Below are positions 15,602-23,559 of a stretch of DNA of 46,464 nt, piece by piece. Source of the stretch: Nonomuraea cavernae (GTDB lineage Bacteria; Actinomycetota; Actinomycetes; Streptosporangiales; Streptosporangiaceae); contig NZ_BMNH01000044.1 of assembly GCF_014646355.1 (NCBI RefSeq), positions 1-46,464 on the forward strand, in the 5' to 3' direction. The position numbers were made by a program, and so were the translations under genes. The notes beneath the pieces are model-generated. The model did not search any database, was not told the origin of the DNA, and saw only the letters and a list, made by a program, of their open reading frames with translations. Position 1 is the stretch's first letter. The number at the start of each line of letters is the position of its first letter.

Positions 15602-16476
15602 CAGACGTGACATCCCCGGCGGGGGCCCGTCTCCAGCGGACGGCGCGGCGGCGTGGAGTAGACCGGCTCCAGCGGCTCCCAGGCCCAGGTGCCGTCGCAC
15701 GCGTCGAGTGTGTAGAACCAGTACATGCGCAGCTCGGAGTCGCCGGTGTCGATGCCGTGCGGAGCCCACGCCGGCACGTACACCGTGTCGCCCGGCGCGA
15801 CCTCGTAGGCGTCGTCGCCCACGTAGATCGTCGCGGTGCCCTCGAGCACGTGGTAGATCTCCGCCGGGGCGTGGCGGTGGATCGTGTAGTGCAGGTGCGG
15901 GTCGACGCCCGCCGTGCCGATCACGAACTCCTTGGTGCCGGACGCCGGCTCCAGCAGGTAGCGGCAGCGCAGCCGCATCCCCTTCGACGGCTCGACCGGG
16001 ACCCACGAGACCATGTCCTCGGCGACCGCCCACCGGTCGAACAGCCCCGTGGACGGGGCGGTGTTCGGGTTCGCGCCCGATTCGAGCGCCGTGTCGGGCA
16101 GCAGCCGGGAGGTCACGGTCTTCTCGTGGCCGCCGGTGGCGTAGGCGACGAAGAAGCGCGCGGGCTCGGCGCCGAGGTTGGCGATGGAGTGCGCCTCTCC
16201 GGGCGGGAAGTAGGCGGCGCCCGGAGCCGACAGCTCCACCGAGCCGCCCGGTCGCCACAGCCGCAGCGTGCCCTCGGCGATGAAGATCGCCTCGGCGTGC
16301 CCGTTGCTGTGGGTGGGCACGACCTGGCCGGGCGCGAGCGTGACCTCGCCGAAGGTGATGTCCGCGTCGGCCCCGAGGGTGTCCGGCAGCAGGCCGAGCA
16401 CCTGCGTGTCACGGAATTCGGGCAGTTGGTGGAGGTTGTCTCCGGAACGCGAGGCGACAGACCGCGGAAAGTGCAT
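15601..16476 (-). CDS. Bicupin metalloprotein, probable enzyme of the catabolic cluster
   Basis: A 291-residue protein with two cupin barrels. The first has GQVVPTHSNGHAEAIFI and PPGEAHSI; the second has HLHYTIHRHAPAEIYHVLEG and VPAWAPHGIDTG, giving a full metal-binding His/Glu set. Double-cupin enzymes include ureidoglycine aminohydrolase, dioxygenases and isomerases, so the reaction is not certain. I chose ATG 16476; TTG codons at 16491 and 16494 behind GGGAG are in frame alternatives. It is the first gene of a three-gene overlapping unit with the amidohydrolase and ATC-hydrolase-like genes. Confidence 0.82.
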   Translation of the reverse strand: MHFPRSVASRSGDNLHQLPEFRDTQVLGLLPDTLGADADITFGEVTLAPGQVVPTHSNGHAEAIFIAEGTLRLWRPGGSVELSAPGAAYFPPGEAHSIANLGAEPARFFVAYATGGHEKTVTSRLLPDTALESGANPNTAPSTGLFDRWAVAEDMVSWVPVEPSKGMRLRCRYLLEPASGTKEFVIGTAGVDPHLHYTIHRHAPAEIYHVLEGTATIYVGDDAYEVAPGDTVYVPAWAPHGIDTGDSELRMYWFYTLDACDGTWAWEPLEPVYSTPPRRPLETGPRRGCHV

Positions 16477-16654
16477 CGAAGCGGGCAACAAAGCTCCCAG
16501 TGCGACAAAAGCCGTTTTCGGGCATAGAGCCCGTTTCGCCGACGATGCTAGGCGGGGGCGGGATCTCACGGACCGGGTATTCGTCGCGTGCATCCGGCGG
16601 GCGGCGCAACATCTGTCGAGCCGTCTCGTCCTGGTGGAGACGAGGCGGCCCCGC

Positions 16655-17245
16655 TCAGGCCGTCGTCTCGCCCGCGGCGCGTACGAACGGCTCCAGCAGG
16701 GCCCGCGCGGACTCCCAGACGGTCTCCAGCTCGGTGCCGGACTCGATCAGCCGGGATCCGGCGAACACGATGGCGTTGATCATCTCGGCCGTCTCGGACA
16801 CCGCGGGGACGCCGAGGTGGCGCAGCGCATCCACCAGCGGCTCCAGCAGCTGCTCGTGCATGGCACGGCTCTGCTCGGCGACCGCTTCGCCCGGCGCGAC
16901 CTCCGCCAGGACGGTGGCCAGCGCGTGCTCGCCCTCGGTGATGAGCTCGAAGTTGGTCAGCACGTAGGCGAGCACGCGGTCGGCGGGGGTCGCGGCGGCC
17001 TCCATCGCGGCGGCGACCCGGGCCGACCAGCGAGGGAAGACGTCCTCCACCAGCGCGTTGAGCAGGTCCTCCGATGACCGGAAGTACTGGTAGAGGCTGG
17101 GCCGGGCCAGCCCGGCGCGTGCCGCGACCCGGGTCAGCGTCGGTGGCCGGCCGGTCTCCGCGAGGATCTGCCTGGCCGCGTCGAGCAGCGCCCGGTGCTG
17201 GGCGGCCCGATGCTCGGCGACGGTCGGCGCCTGGATGCGTGGCAC
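16655..17245 (-). CDS. TetR-family repressor of the adjacent ABC exporter
   Basis: A 196-residue TetR protein. The N-terminal helix-turn-helix is visible (ALLDAARQILAETGRPP, TLTRVAARAGLARPSLYQYF), followed by an all-helical ligand domain. It starts at GTG 17245 after GGAGGAGGG, 24 bases downstream of the ATPase gene on the same strand, so it is the last gene of a permease-ATPase-regulator operon. Self-repression through the 21-bp dyad in front of the permease gene is the simplest model. Confidence 0.9.
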   Translation of the reverse strand: MPRIQAPTVAEHRAAQHRALLDAARQILAETGRPPTLTRVAARAGLARPSLYQYFRSSEDLLNALVEDVFPRWSARVAAAMEAAATPADRVLAYVLTNFELITEGEHALATVLAEVAPGEAVAEQSRAMHEQLLEPLVDALRHLGVPAVSETAEMINAIVFAGSRLIESGTELETVWESARALLEPFVRAAGETTA

Positions 17246-17269
17246 CTGCCCTCCTCCACCATGGTCGGC

Positions 17270-17995
17270 CTACTCCGACAGTCTCCCATCCACCATCGAC
17301 AGGACGCGGTCGCAGTGGCCGAGCACGTCGTGATCGTGGGTGACCATGATCGTGGCCACGGCGGACTCGTGCGTCTCGTGCGCGAGCAGCTTGACGATGT
17401 CGTCACTGCGGGCGCGGTCGAGCGCGGCGGTCGGCTCGTCCACCAGCAGCACGGCCGGGCGGGTGACGAGCGCGCGGGCGATGCCCACCCGCTGCCGCTC
17501 GCCGCCGGACAACTGGTGGGGGCGGTGCCCGGCGCGGTGCCCCATGCCGACCCGGTCGAGCAGCTCTCGCGGGTCGTGCCCGTCACCCGCGCGCTTGCCC
17601 GCCACGTCGAGCGCGAAGCGGAGCTGGTCGAGCGCGGTGAGGGCGGGGATGAGGTTGCCGGACTGGAAGACGAACCCGATCCGCTCGCGGCGGTGGCGCG
17701 CCTTCTCGCGGGAGCTCGCCCGCGAGATGTCGACGCCGTCGAGCAGGACCCGGCCGGTGTCGGGCGTGGTGAGCGCGCCGGCGACGGCGAGCAGGCTCGA
17801 CTTGCCGGAGCCGGACGGCCCGACGATGGCGACGAACTCGCCGGACGCCACGTCGAGGTCGACGTCGTCGAGCGCGGTGACCGTGGCGTCGCCGTCGCCG
17901 AGGGACAGGGTGACGCCCTCCACCAGCAGGCCACCCCGTTCCTGGGCGCCGGCCCGGCGGGAGTCCGGGTGCGGGGACGTGGAGCGGGTGGTCAT
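17270..17995 (-). CDS. ABC transporter ATPase (MacB/LolD-like)
   Basis: A 241-residue ATPase. Walker A GPSGSGKSS, signature LSGGERQR, Walker B LLVDEP and VTHDHD H-loop are intact, and the spacing fits the MacB/LolD group that works with FtsX-type permeases rather than importers. Its ATG overlaps the permease stop by four bases. With the permease it probably forms an exporter or mechanotransmission complex for an unknown substrate, such as a peptide, drug or lipid. Confidence 0.93.
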   Translation of the reverse strand: MTTRSTSPHPDSRRAGAQERGGLLVEGVTLSLGDGDATVTALDDVDLDVASGEFVAIVGPSGSGKSSLLAVAGALTTPDTGRVLLDGVDISRASSREKARHRRERIGFVFQSGNLIPALTALDQLRFALDVAGKRAGDGHDPRELLDRVGMGHRAGHRPHQLSGGERQRVGIARALVTRPAVLLVDEPTAALDRARSDDIVKLLAHETHESAVATIMVTHDHDVLGHCDRVLSMVDGRLSE

Positions 17996-19134
17996 CGTTG
18001 CCCTCCCAGGGCTGCGAGCGGGTCGACGCGGACGATGCGGCCCACGGCCGCCGCGGCGCCGGCGAGGCCGAGGCCGACGAGGAGCAGGGCGGCGAAGACG
18101 AGCGGGCCCGCCTCCAGCGCGAACGGCATGGGGGTCGTGGTGAGCAGGGTGCCGCCGCCCACCCCCAGCAGGAAGCCCGCGGCGGTGGACACGGTCAGGA
18201 TCACGGTCGCCTGGATCATCGTGTCCCGCATGAGATAGCCGGTCGAGGCGCCCATGGCCCGTACGACGGCGAGCTCGTGCTTGCGCTGGATCGTCCAGAC
18301 GGTGAAGAACGTTCCGACGACGAGCGCGGAGATGGCGTACAGGAAGACCTGGATGAGGGTGAGGGTGGAGGTCTCGGCGGAGTAGCCGGGGGAGGCGCTG
18401 AAGGACTCGTCGAGCGTCATGCTCGTGGTGCCCGCCGCGGCGTCGCCGCCGGCCAGGTCGATCCGGTCGCCGTCCCGGGCGCGCAGGGCGATGGCCGTGG
18501 CCTCCTCGTACGCGCCCTCACGCGCCTGGTCGTCCGGCCCGGCGCCGGCGTGCACCTGCTGCCAGGCGCGCAGCGGCAGGTACGCCACGTCGACGTGCCC
18601 GAAGGTGCGCTGGTCGCCCGTGCTGCCGACGACCTTGAGCCGGGTGCCCAGGCGGTCGATGACGACGGTGTCGCCGATGGCCAGGCCCTCGTCCAGGACG
18701 GTCTGGCTGACCACGATCCCGTCGGGGTCGCCGAGCCCGGCGCCGTCGGAGACGGTGGGCGCGAGGAACGAGCCGGGCTCGACGCCGAACAGGGCCAGAT
18801 CGATCGGCACCTGACTGCCGGCGGCGGTCGTGGCCTTGGCGTTGACCAGCATGTTGCCGAACGCCGCGGCGTCGGCGACGTCGTCGCGGCCCTTCCACGC
18901 CTCGGCCTGGTTCAGGTTGACGGTGCTGCGGGAGAACGCGGAGTCGGTCTTGGTGCCCTCGGCGAAGGCGAACGCGGTGACGGGCAGCCGCTGGAGCCCG
19001 GAGACGCCGTCGTTGACGAGCCCGGAGGACAGGCCGGACAGCAGGACGACGAGGATCGCGATGAGGGCGACGACGCCGCCCATCAGGCCGAAACGTGCGC
19101 GGGCGAAGACCAGCTCGCGCCAGGCCAGGAACAT
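17992..19134 (-). CDS. FtsX/MacB-like ABC permease
   Basis: A 380-residue permease: one N-terminal membrane helix (GVVALIAILVVLLSGL), a large extracytoplasmic domain (~residues 40-245), then three C-terminal helices with the FtsX signature (VWTIQRKHELAVVRAMGAS). The order matches four-helix MacB-type permeases. It is the first gene of the operon; AAGGAG lies upstream of the ATG at 19134, and the operator candidate at 19173 is 39 bases upstream. Confidence 0.92.
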   Translation of the reverse strand: MFLAWRELVFARARFGLMGGVVALIAILVVLLSGLSSGLVNDGVSGLQRLPVTAFAFAEGTKTDSAFSRSTVNLNQAEAWKGRDDVADAAAFGNMLVNAKATTAAGSQVPIDLALFGVEPGSFLAPTVSDGAGLGDPDGIVVSQTVLDEGLAIGDTVVIDRLGTRLKVVGSTGDQRTFGHVDVAYLPLRAWQQVHAGAGPDDQAREGAYEEATAIALRARDGDRIDLAGGDAAAGTTSMTLDESFSASPGYSAETSTLTLIQVFLYAISALVVGTFFTVWTIQRKHELAVVRAMGASTGYLMRDTMIQATVILTVSTAAGFLLGVGGGTLLTTTPMPFALEAGPLVFAALLLVGLGLAGAAAAVGRIVRVDPLAALGGQR

Positions 19135-19172
19135 GGCACTCCTTTTACACGGGGACGGACGAGCGCCCCGAC

Positions 19173-19193
19173 TTGCCGACGCGCCGTTGGCAA
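19173..19193 (-). promoter_or_regulatory. 21-bp operator candidate for the TetR/ABC operon
   Basis: Arms TTGCCGACG and CGTTGGCAA (19173-19181 and 19185-19193) match at eight of nine positions around a three-base centre. A second partial dyad GTTGG...CCAAC overlaps its right arm on the minus strand. Size and placement suit TetR binding; the assignment is by proximity. Confidence 0.55.
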
Positions 19194-19203
19194 GATACCA
19201 ACA

Positions 19204-20220
19204 TTAAGTCGGAAAGATGGAATTCCCGATGTGGCCGGCGCGATAGAGCAGGGCCACCTGCTCGGCGGCGGTGAGCACCCGTTCGCGCAGCTCCGGCGGG
19301 GAGATCACCTCGGCGTCGGCCCCCAGCCTGAGGAACTCGCCCACCGCGTGGCCGATCGACTCGATCGGCACCGTCACCCGCGTCCAGCCTTCCGCGTCGG
19401 CCGGCTCGGCGCTGGCCCGCGCCGCCGTGACCACGCCGGGCGTCATCAGGTCGGCGAGTCGGCGCAGCCCGTCCGGCGACAGCCGCACCACCGCCTGCCC
19501 CCAGCGCAGCCGGGCCTCGAACTCCGCGAGGTGGCCCTGCCAGTAGGCGACCAGGTCGAAGTCCTCGGGCCGGGTGAAGCGCTCGGGCAACGGCCGCAGG
19601 CGGAGGATCTGCGAGACCCGGTAGGTGCGCACCTGCTCGCCGGACCGCGCCACCAGATACCACCGCCCCGCCTTGACCACCAGCCCGTACGGCTCCAGCC
19701 GCCGGTCCACCTCCTGGGGAGCCTTCCACCGGCGGTACCTGATCTGGAGCGCGTGCTCGTTCCACACGGCGTCGGCCACGGCGGGCAGATGGGGGACAGG
19801 GTCCTGGTCGCGGTACCAGGAGGGGGCGTCGAGATGGAAGCGCTGCTGGATCCGTCCGGCCCGGTCGCGCAGCTCCTCGGGCAGCGCGGCCATCAGCTTG
19901 AGCTGCGCGGCCGTCACCACCGCGCCCAGCCCCAGCTCGGCCGCGGGCCCCGGCAGCCCGGCCAGGAACAGCGACTCCGCCTCGTCGGGGGTCAGCCCGG
20001 TCAGCCTGGTGCGATAGCCGTCGAGCAGCTGGTAGCCGCCCCTGGGGCCGGCGTCGCCGTACAGCGGGATGCCGGCCGCGTGCAGCGACTCGACGTCACG
20101 GTAGATCGTCCGGACCGAGACCTCGAGCCGCTCGGCGAGGGCCTGCGCGGTCATGCGGCCGCGGGTCTGCAGAAGAAGCAGGATCGAAACGAGGCGAGAT
20201 GCGCGCATATTCACTGACAT
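19204..20220 (-). CDS. WYL-domain (YafY-like) transcriptional regulator
   Basis: A 338-residue regulator. The N-terminal winged helix-turn-helix of the DeoR/YafY type (RLVSILLLLQTRGRMTAQALA, LEVSVRTIYRDVESL) is followed by a WYL domain (RRLEPYGLVVKAGRWYLVAR) and a C-terminal WCX-like region. Two starts are possible: ATG 20220, which lies inside the 23-bp dyad, and ATG 20208 (MRASRLV), which begins where the family usually begins; neither has a clear ribosome site. It is divergent from the small protein at 20255 and likely represses both genes through the shared dyad. Confidence 0.92.
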   Translation of the reverse strand: MSVNMRASRLVSILLLLQTRGRMTAQALAERLEVSVRTIYRDVESLHAAGIPLYGDAGPRGGYQLLDGYRTRLTGLTPDEAESLFLAGLPGPAAELGLGAVVTAAQLKLMAALPEELRDRAGRIQQRFHLDAPSWYRDQDPVPHLPAVADAVWNEHALQIRYRRWKAPQEVDRRLEPYGLVVKAGRWYLVARSGEQVRTYRVSQILRLRPLPERFTRPEDFDLVAYWQGHLAEFEARLRWGQAVVRLSPDGLRRLADLMTPGVVTAARASAEPADAEGWTRVTVPIESIGHAVGEFLRLGADAEVISPPELRERVLTAAEQVALLYRAGHIGNSIFPT

Positions 20221-20233
20221 TACCTGTCAGTGA
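20211..20233. promoter_or_regulatory. Perfect 23-bp dyad, operator candidate of the WYL regulator
   Basis: TCACTGACA (20211-20219) and TGTCAGTGA (20225-20233) are perfect complements across TTACC. The dyad covers the first possible start codon of the WYL gene and lies just upstream of a TACGGT -10 element (20242-20247) of the opposite gene, whose ATG 20255 would be at or next to +1. Confidence 0.75.
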
Positions 20234-20254
20234 CCCTGCCCTACGGTCTCGCTC

Positions 20255-20707
20255 ATGAACGACTTCGACTTCCTCATCGGCACCTGGAACGTGACCAACA
20301 CCCGGCTCGTCAAGCGGCTCGCGGGCAGCGACGAGTGGGAGGAGTTCCCCGGCAGGTCCGTCATCACCCGGCACTTCGACGGCGCCGCCAACTTCGACGA
20401 GATCGTCTTCCCGACCAAGGGCTACGCCGGGCTGACGCTCCGGATCTACGACCCGGCCACCGAGCTGTGGTCGATCTACTGGGCGAGCAGCGTCACGGGC
20501 GTGCTCGGCCTGCCGCCCATGGTCGGCCGCTTCGAGGGGCGCCGGGGCGAGTTCTACGCCGACGACACCGACGAGGGGAGGCCCGTGCGCTGCCGCTTCG
20601 TCTGGACCGTCCTGGGGGAGGACGCCTGCCGGTGGGAGCAGGCCTTCTCGGTGGACGGCGAGCAGACCTGGGAGACCAACTGGATCATGGAGTTCGCGCG
20701 GGCGTGA
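20255..20707 (+). CDS. Small DUF1579/lipocalin-like protein
   Basis: A 150-residue cytosolic protein beginning MNDFDFLIGTWNVTNTRL, with FLIGTW near the start and several beta strands (SVITRHFDGAANFDEIVFP, GLTLRIYDPATELWSIYW) typical of DUF1579-like barrel proteins. The biochemical role is unknown. It is divergent from the WYL regulator, the commonest context for this family, so it is probably the regulator's target. The transcript may start at the ATG. Its last 23 bases overlap the end of the convergent membrane protein gene. Confidence 0.8.
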   Translation: MNDFDFLIGTWNVTNTRLVKRLAGSDEWEEFPGRSVITRHFDGAANFDEIVFPTKGYAGLTLRIYDPATELWSIYWASSVTGVLGLPPMVGRFEGRRGEFYADDTDEGRPVRCRFVWTVLGEDACRWEQAFSVDGEQTWETNWIMEFARA

Positions 20708-21437
20708 CGCTGTCCAGGATCGCGTCCAGCGCCTGGCGGGCCGCCTGTCCGTCGGGCTCGGCGTTGCCGTAGACGTAGGAGATCGCGCCGTCCGCCTGCA
20801 CCGCCACCAGGCGGACGTAGGCGGGATCCTGGCCGGCGCCGGCGAAGACCACCCGGAACGACGCCGTCGCGGCGGGCAGGCCGCCGAGCTCCAGCGGCCG
20901 CGTGCGCGTCTCCTCGCCGCTGTCGATGGCGGGCAGCAGGCGCCGGGCGGTCTCCATCGCGACGGTGCGGGCCCTGGCCTGCAGCTGCTCGGGGCTCAGC
21001 GCGGGCCCCTCCTGACGGAACGCGACCACGGTCGTGCCGCCGTGCGCGATGCCCGAGGTGAACGCCGGGTCGCCGGTCTTCGCCCAGCCCGCCGGGAGAA
21101 GGTAGGAGACCTGGGCGCGCGTGTCCGTGACCCGCGGCGGCCCCGTGGGCGCTCCCACCGGCCCGGCCGGCGTTCGGGCATCGGCCTGGGCCCGCGTCCA
21201 GAGGATCGCGGCCACGGCCAGCGCCGCCACGAGCACCGCGATGCCGCCCACCACGATCGCCCACCACCAGCCGGACCTGCTGGGCTTGGTCTCGTACTGG
21301 GGGACGTCGGGCAGCATGTCGGGGGTGTAGGGCAGGCGCTGCGTGCCCGGGTTCTCCGGCGGGGCGGGACGCGGCCAGCGGTGCCTGACCGTCCGGCTGG
21401 GATCGGGGTCCTGCGGGCCGGGACGTTCTGAAGTCAT
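20685..21437 (-). CDS. Single-pass membrane protein of unknown function
   Basis: A 250-residue protein: a proline-rich cytosolic N-terminus, one membrane helix (WWWAIVVGGIAVLVAALAV) near residue 60, and an extracytoplasmic domain of about 160 residues (for example VSYLLPAGWAKTGDPAFTSG and LELGGLPAATASFRVVF) that resembles sensor or lipoprotein-like domains of actinobacterial cell-envelope proteins. I do not recognise the family. ATG 21437 follows GAGGA. Its 3' end overlaps the convergent gene by 23 bases. Confidence 0.8.
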   Translation of the reverse strand: MTSERPGPQDPDPSRTVRHRWPRPAPPENPGTQRLPYTPDMLPDVPQYETKPSRSGWWWAIVVGGIAVLVAALAVAAILWTRAQADARTPAGPVGAPTGPPRVTDTRAQVSYLLPAGWAKTGDPAFTSGIAHGGTTVVAFRQEGPALSPEQLQARARTVAMETARRLLPAIDSGEETRTRPLELGGLPAATASFRVVFAGAGQDPAYVRLVAVQADGAISYVYGNAEPDGQAARQALDAILDSVTPARTP

Positions 21438-21521
21438 GGATCCTCGGAACACGGGCAGGGGGCGGGCTACAAGGCCATTGTCACATCCGTACGCTACGTC
21501 CAGATCAGCGGGAAATATCGG

Positions 21522-23351
21522 TTAACTGCCGGGATCGGATTCGGCCGCGGCCACGTTCACCCGAGCGTGGGCCGCGTCGATGGCCCGGGAGAGCGAGACG
21601 CGGTCCAGCTTGCCCTGGTAGCGGACCCCGTTGACGAACAGGGTGGGCGTGCCGCGCACCCCGCTCGCGTGGCCCGACTGCTCGTCGGCGGCGATCCGGG
21701 CGGTCTGCCGGGCGGGGTCGGGCCAGGGGTCCACGCCCAGGTCGGCGGCGTAGCGGGCCAGGTCGGCGTCGGTCAGGGCCCGCTGGTTGGCGAAGAGGAC
21801 GTCGTGCATCTCCCAGAACCTGCCCTGCTCGGCGGCCGCCTCGGCGACCAGCGCGGCGGGGAAGGCCCTCGGGTGGATGGCGCGCAGCGGGAAGTGCCGG
21901 AACACGTGCCGCACGTCGCGCCGCTCGTCGAGCAGTTGCCGCAGGACCGGGTGCAACCGGCCGCAGTAGGGGCACTCGAAGTCGCCGTACTCGACGATCG
22001 TCACCTTCGCGCCGGCCGGGCCGCGCACGTGGTCGCCGGGGCCCACCGGGACGCTCAGCCGGTCGGGCAGCTCCTCCTCCGGCTCGGCCTCGGGCGGCGC
22101 GCACACCCCGCCGCGGTCCCAGGCCATCCGGAAGATGATCCAGCCGGCCAGCGCCGACATCAGGGAGCCGGCCAGAATGCCGATCTTGGCCTGGTTGTGC
22201 AGCGAGGTGTCGTCGAAGGCCAGGTCGACGATGAACAGCGACACCGTGAAGCCGATGCCCGACACCGCCGCGCCGCCGAACAACTGCCCCCACACCAGGT
22301 TTCCCGGCAGCACGCCCCAGTTGAGCCGCAGCGGCAGCCAGGTGCCGAGCGCGATGCCGGCGAACTTGCCGAACAGCAGGCCGAGGGCCACGCCGATGGC
22401 GATGGGCGAGGTCGCGGCCTGGCGCAGCGTCTCGGCGTCCAGCCGCACCCCGGCGTTGGCCAGCGCGAACACCGGCACGATCACGTACGCGCTCCACGGA
22501 TGCAGCCGCAGTTGCAGCCGCTCGTTGACCGAGACGGCCCGCTGCACCCGCCGCGTCACCTCGCGCGCCGCGCGGGGGTTGGGGTCGTTGGTGAACTCGT
22601 GCACCGCCTCGCCCGCGGCCAGCAGTTTGTACTCGCTCGGCGCGTACACGAAGACCAGCACCCCCAGCGCGATGCCGACCAGCGTGGGGTGCACGCCGCT
22701 CTCCAGCGTCGCCACCCACAGCCCGAACCCGAGCACGATGTACGCGGGCGCCCGCCAGATCTTCAGCCACCGCAACGTCATGATCGCCGCCAGCAGCGCC
22801 GCGGCGATGAGCAGCGCGACGACGGACAGGCTCTCGGTGTAGAAGATCGCGATGACGATGATCGCGAGCACGTCGTCCACGATCGCCAGCGTGAGCAGGA
22901 ACGCCCGCAGCGGGTCCGGGCACCTGGCTCCCACGATGGCGAGCAGCCCCAGCACGAAGGCGGTGTCGGTGGCGATCGGGATGCCCCAGCCGCCCGCGCC
23001 GGGCCCGCCGGCGTTCAGCGCGAGGTAGACGCCGGCGGGCAGCAGGATGCCGCCGAGCGCGGCGATGGCCGGGACGGCGATCAGCCGCCGGTCCCTGAGC
23101 TGCCCCAGCCGGACCTCGTAGGAGATCTCGAGACCGATGAGGAAGAAGAAGATCGCCATCAGGCCGTCGTTGACCCAGTGGCGCAGGTCGAGGGAGAAGT
23201 CGGCGGTGCCGAACGACAGGCCCATCGGGGTGTGCCAGAAGGCGTCGTAGGTGTCGCCCCAGGGCGAGTTGGCCCAGAGGAGGGCCAGCAGGGTGGCGCC
23301 CAGCAGCACGCTGGTGCTCCCCGCTTCGGTCCTGAAGAACGCCCGCAACAT
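21522..23351 (-). CDS. nhaA: NhaA Na+/H+ antiporter fused to a DsbA-like thioredoxin domain
   Basis: A 609-residue fusion. Residues 1 to about 400 are NhaA: the paired aspartates of the sodium site are Asp159-Asp160 in AIVDDVLAI (E. coli 163-164), and the GLEISYE and GIGFTVSLFI elements are present. A linker rich in Pro and Glu leads to a thioredoxin_4/DsbA domain with CPYC at 460-463 and a cis-proline in GTPTLFVNG. The protein exchanges Na+ for H+ at the membrane; the thiol-redox domain probably lies outside, but the reason for the fusion is not known. ATG 23351 follows GGAGG. Longer readings to 23528 add an unlikely N-terminus. Confidence 0.92.
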   Translation of the reverse strand: MLRAFFRTEAGSTSVLLGATLLALLWANSPWGDTYDAFWHTPMGLSFGTADFSLDLRHWVNDGLMAIFFFLIGLEISYEVRLGQLRDRRLIAVPAIAALGGILLPAGVYLALNAGGPGAGGWGIPIATDTAFVLGLLAIVGARCPDPLRAFLLTLAIVDDVLAIIVIAIFYTESLSVVALLIAAALLAAIMTLRWLKIWRAPAYIVLGFGLWVATLESGVHPTLVGIALGVLVFVYAPSEYKLLAAGEAVHEFTNDPNPRAAREVTRRVQRAVSVNERLQLRLHPWSAYVIVPVFALANAGVRLDAETLRQAATSPIAIGVALGLLFGKFAGIALGTWLPLRLNWGVLPGNLVWGQLFGGAAVSGIGFTVSLFIVDLAFDDTSLHNQAKIGILAGSLMSALAGWIIFRMAWDRGGVCAPPEAEPEEELPDRLSVPVGPGDHVRGPAGAKVTIVEYGDFECPYCGRLHPVLRQLLDERRDVRHVFRHFPLRAIHPRAFPAALVAEAAAEQGRFWEMHDVLFANQRALTDADLARYAADLGVDPWPDPARQTARIAADEQSGHASGVRGTPTLFVNGVRYQGKLDRVSLSRAIDAAHARVNVAAAESDPGS

Positions 23352-23559
23352 CCTCAAACCTCCGATGTCCGTTGATACGGAAGTTGAACGTGAAGCCGCC
23401 CGCTCTGATTTCCGGCCGGCCGGACATTTATGGGTCTTCTCAAGATGAGCGTGGCTCGTTACGTTCGGGCGGCGCGCAGATAGGCCAGGACGGAGCGGCG
23501 CACCCCCGGCCGCCCCCTTGGCGAGCACTCCTCTGTCCTACCCCCCAACGGAGGAAGCC

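Noticed and set aside
13410..16283. 957-residue open frame on the plus strand
   Set aside because: Antisense to three recognisable enzyme genes; composition is low-complexity Arg/Ser/Pro typical of shadow frames.
7924..16476. Antibiotic or other secondary metabolite cluster
   Set aside because: No synthase, synthetase or tailoring core enzyme is present; an importer plus hydrolases points to catabolism.
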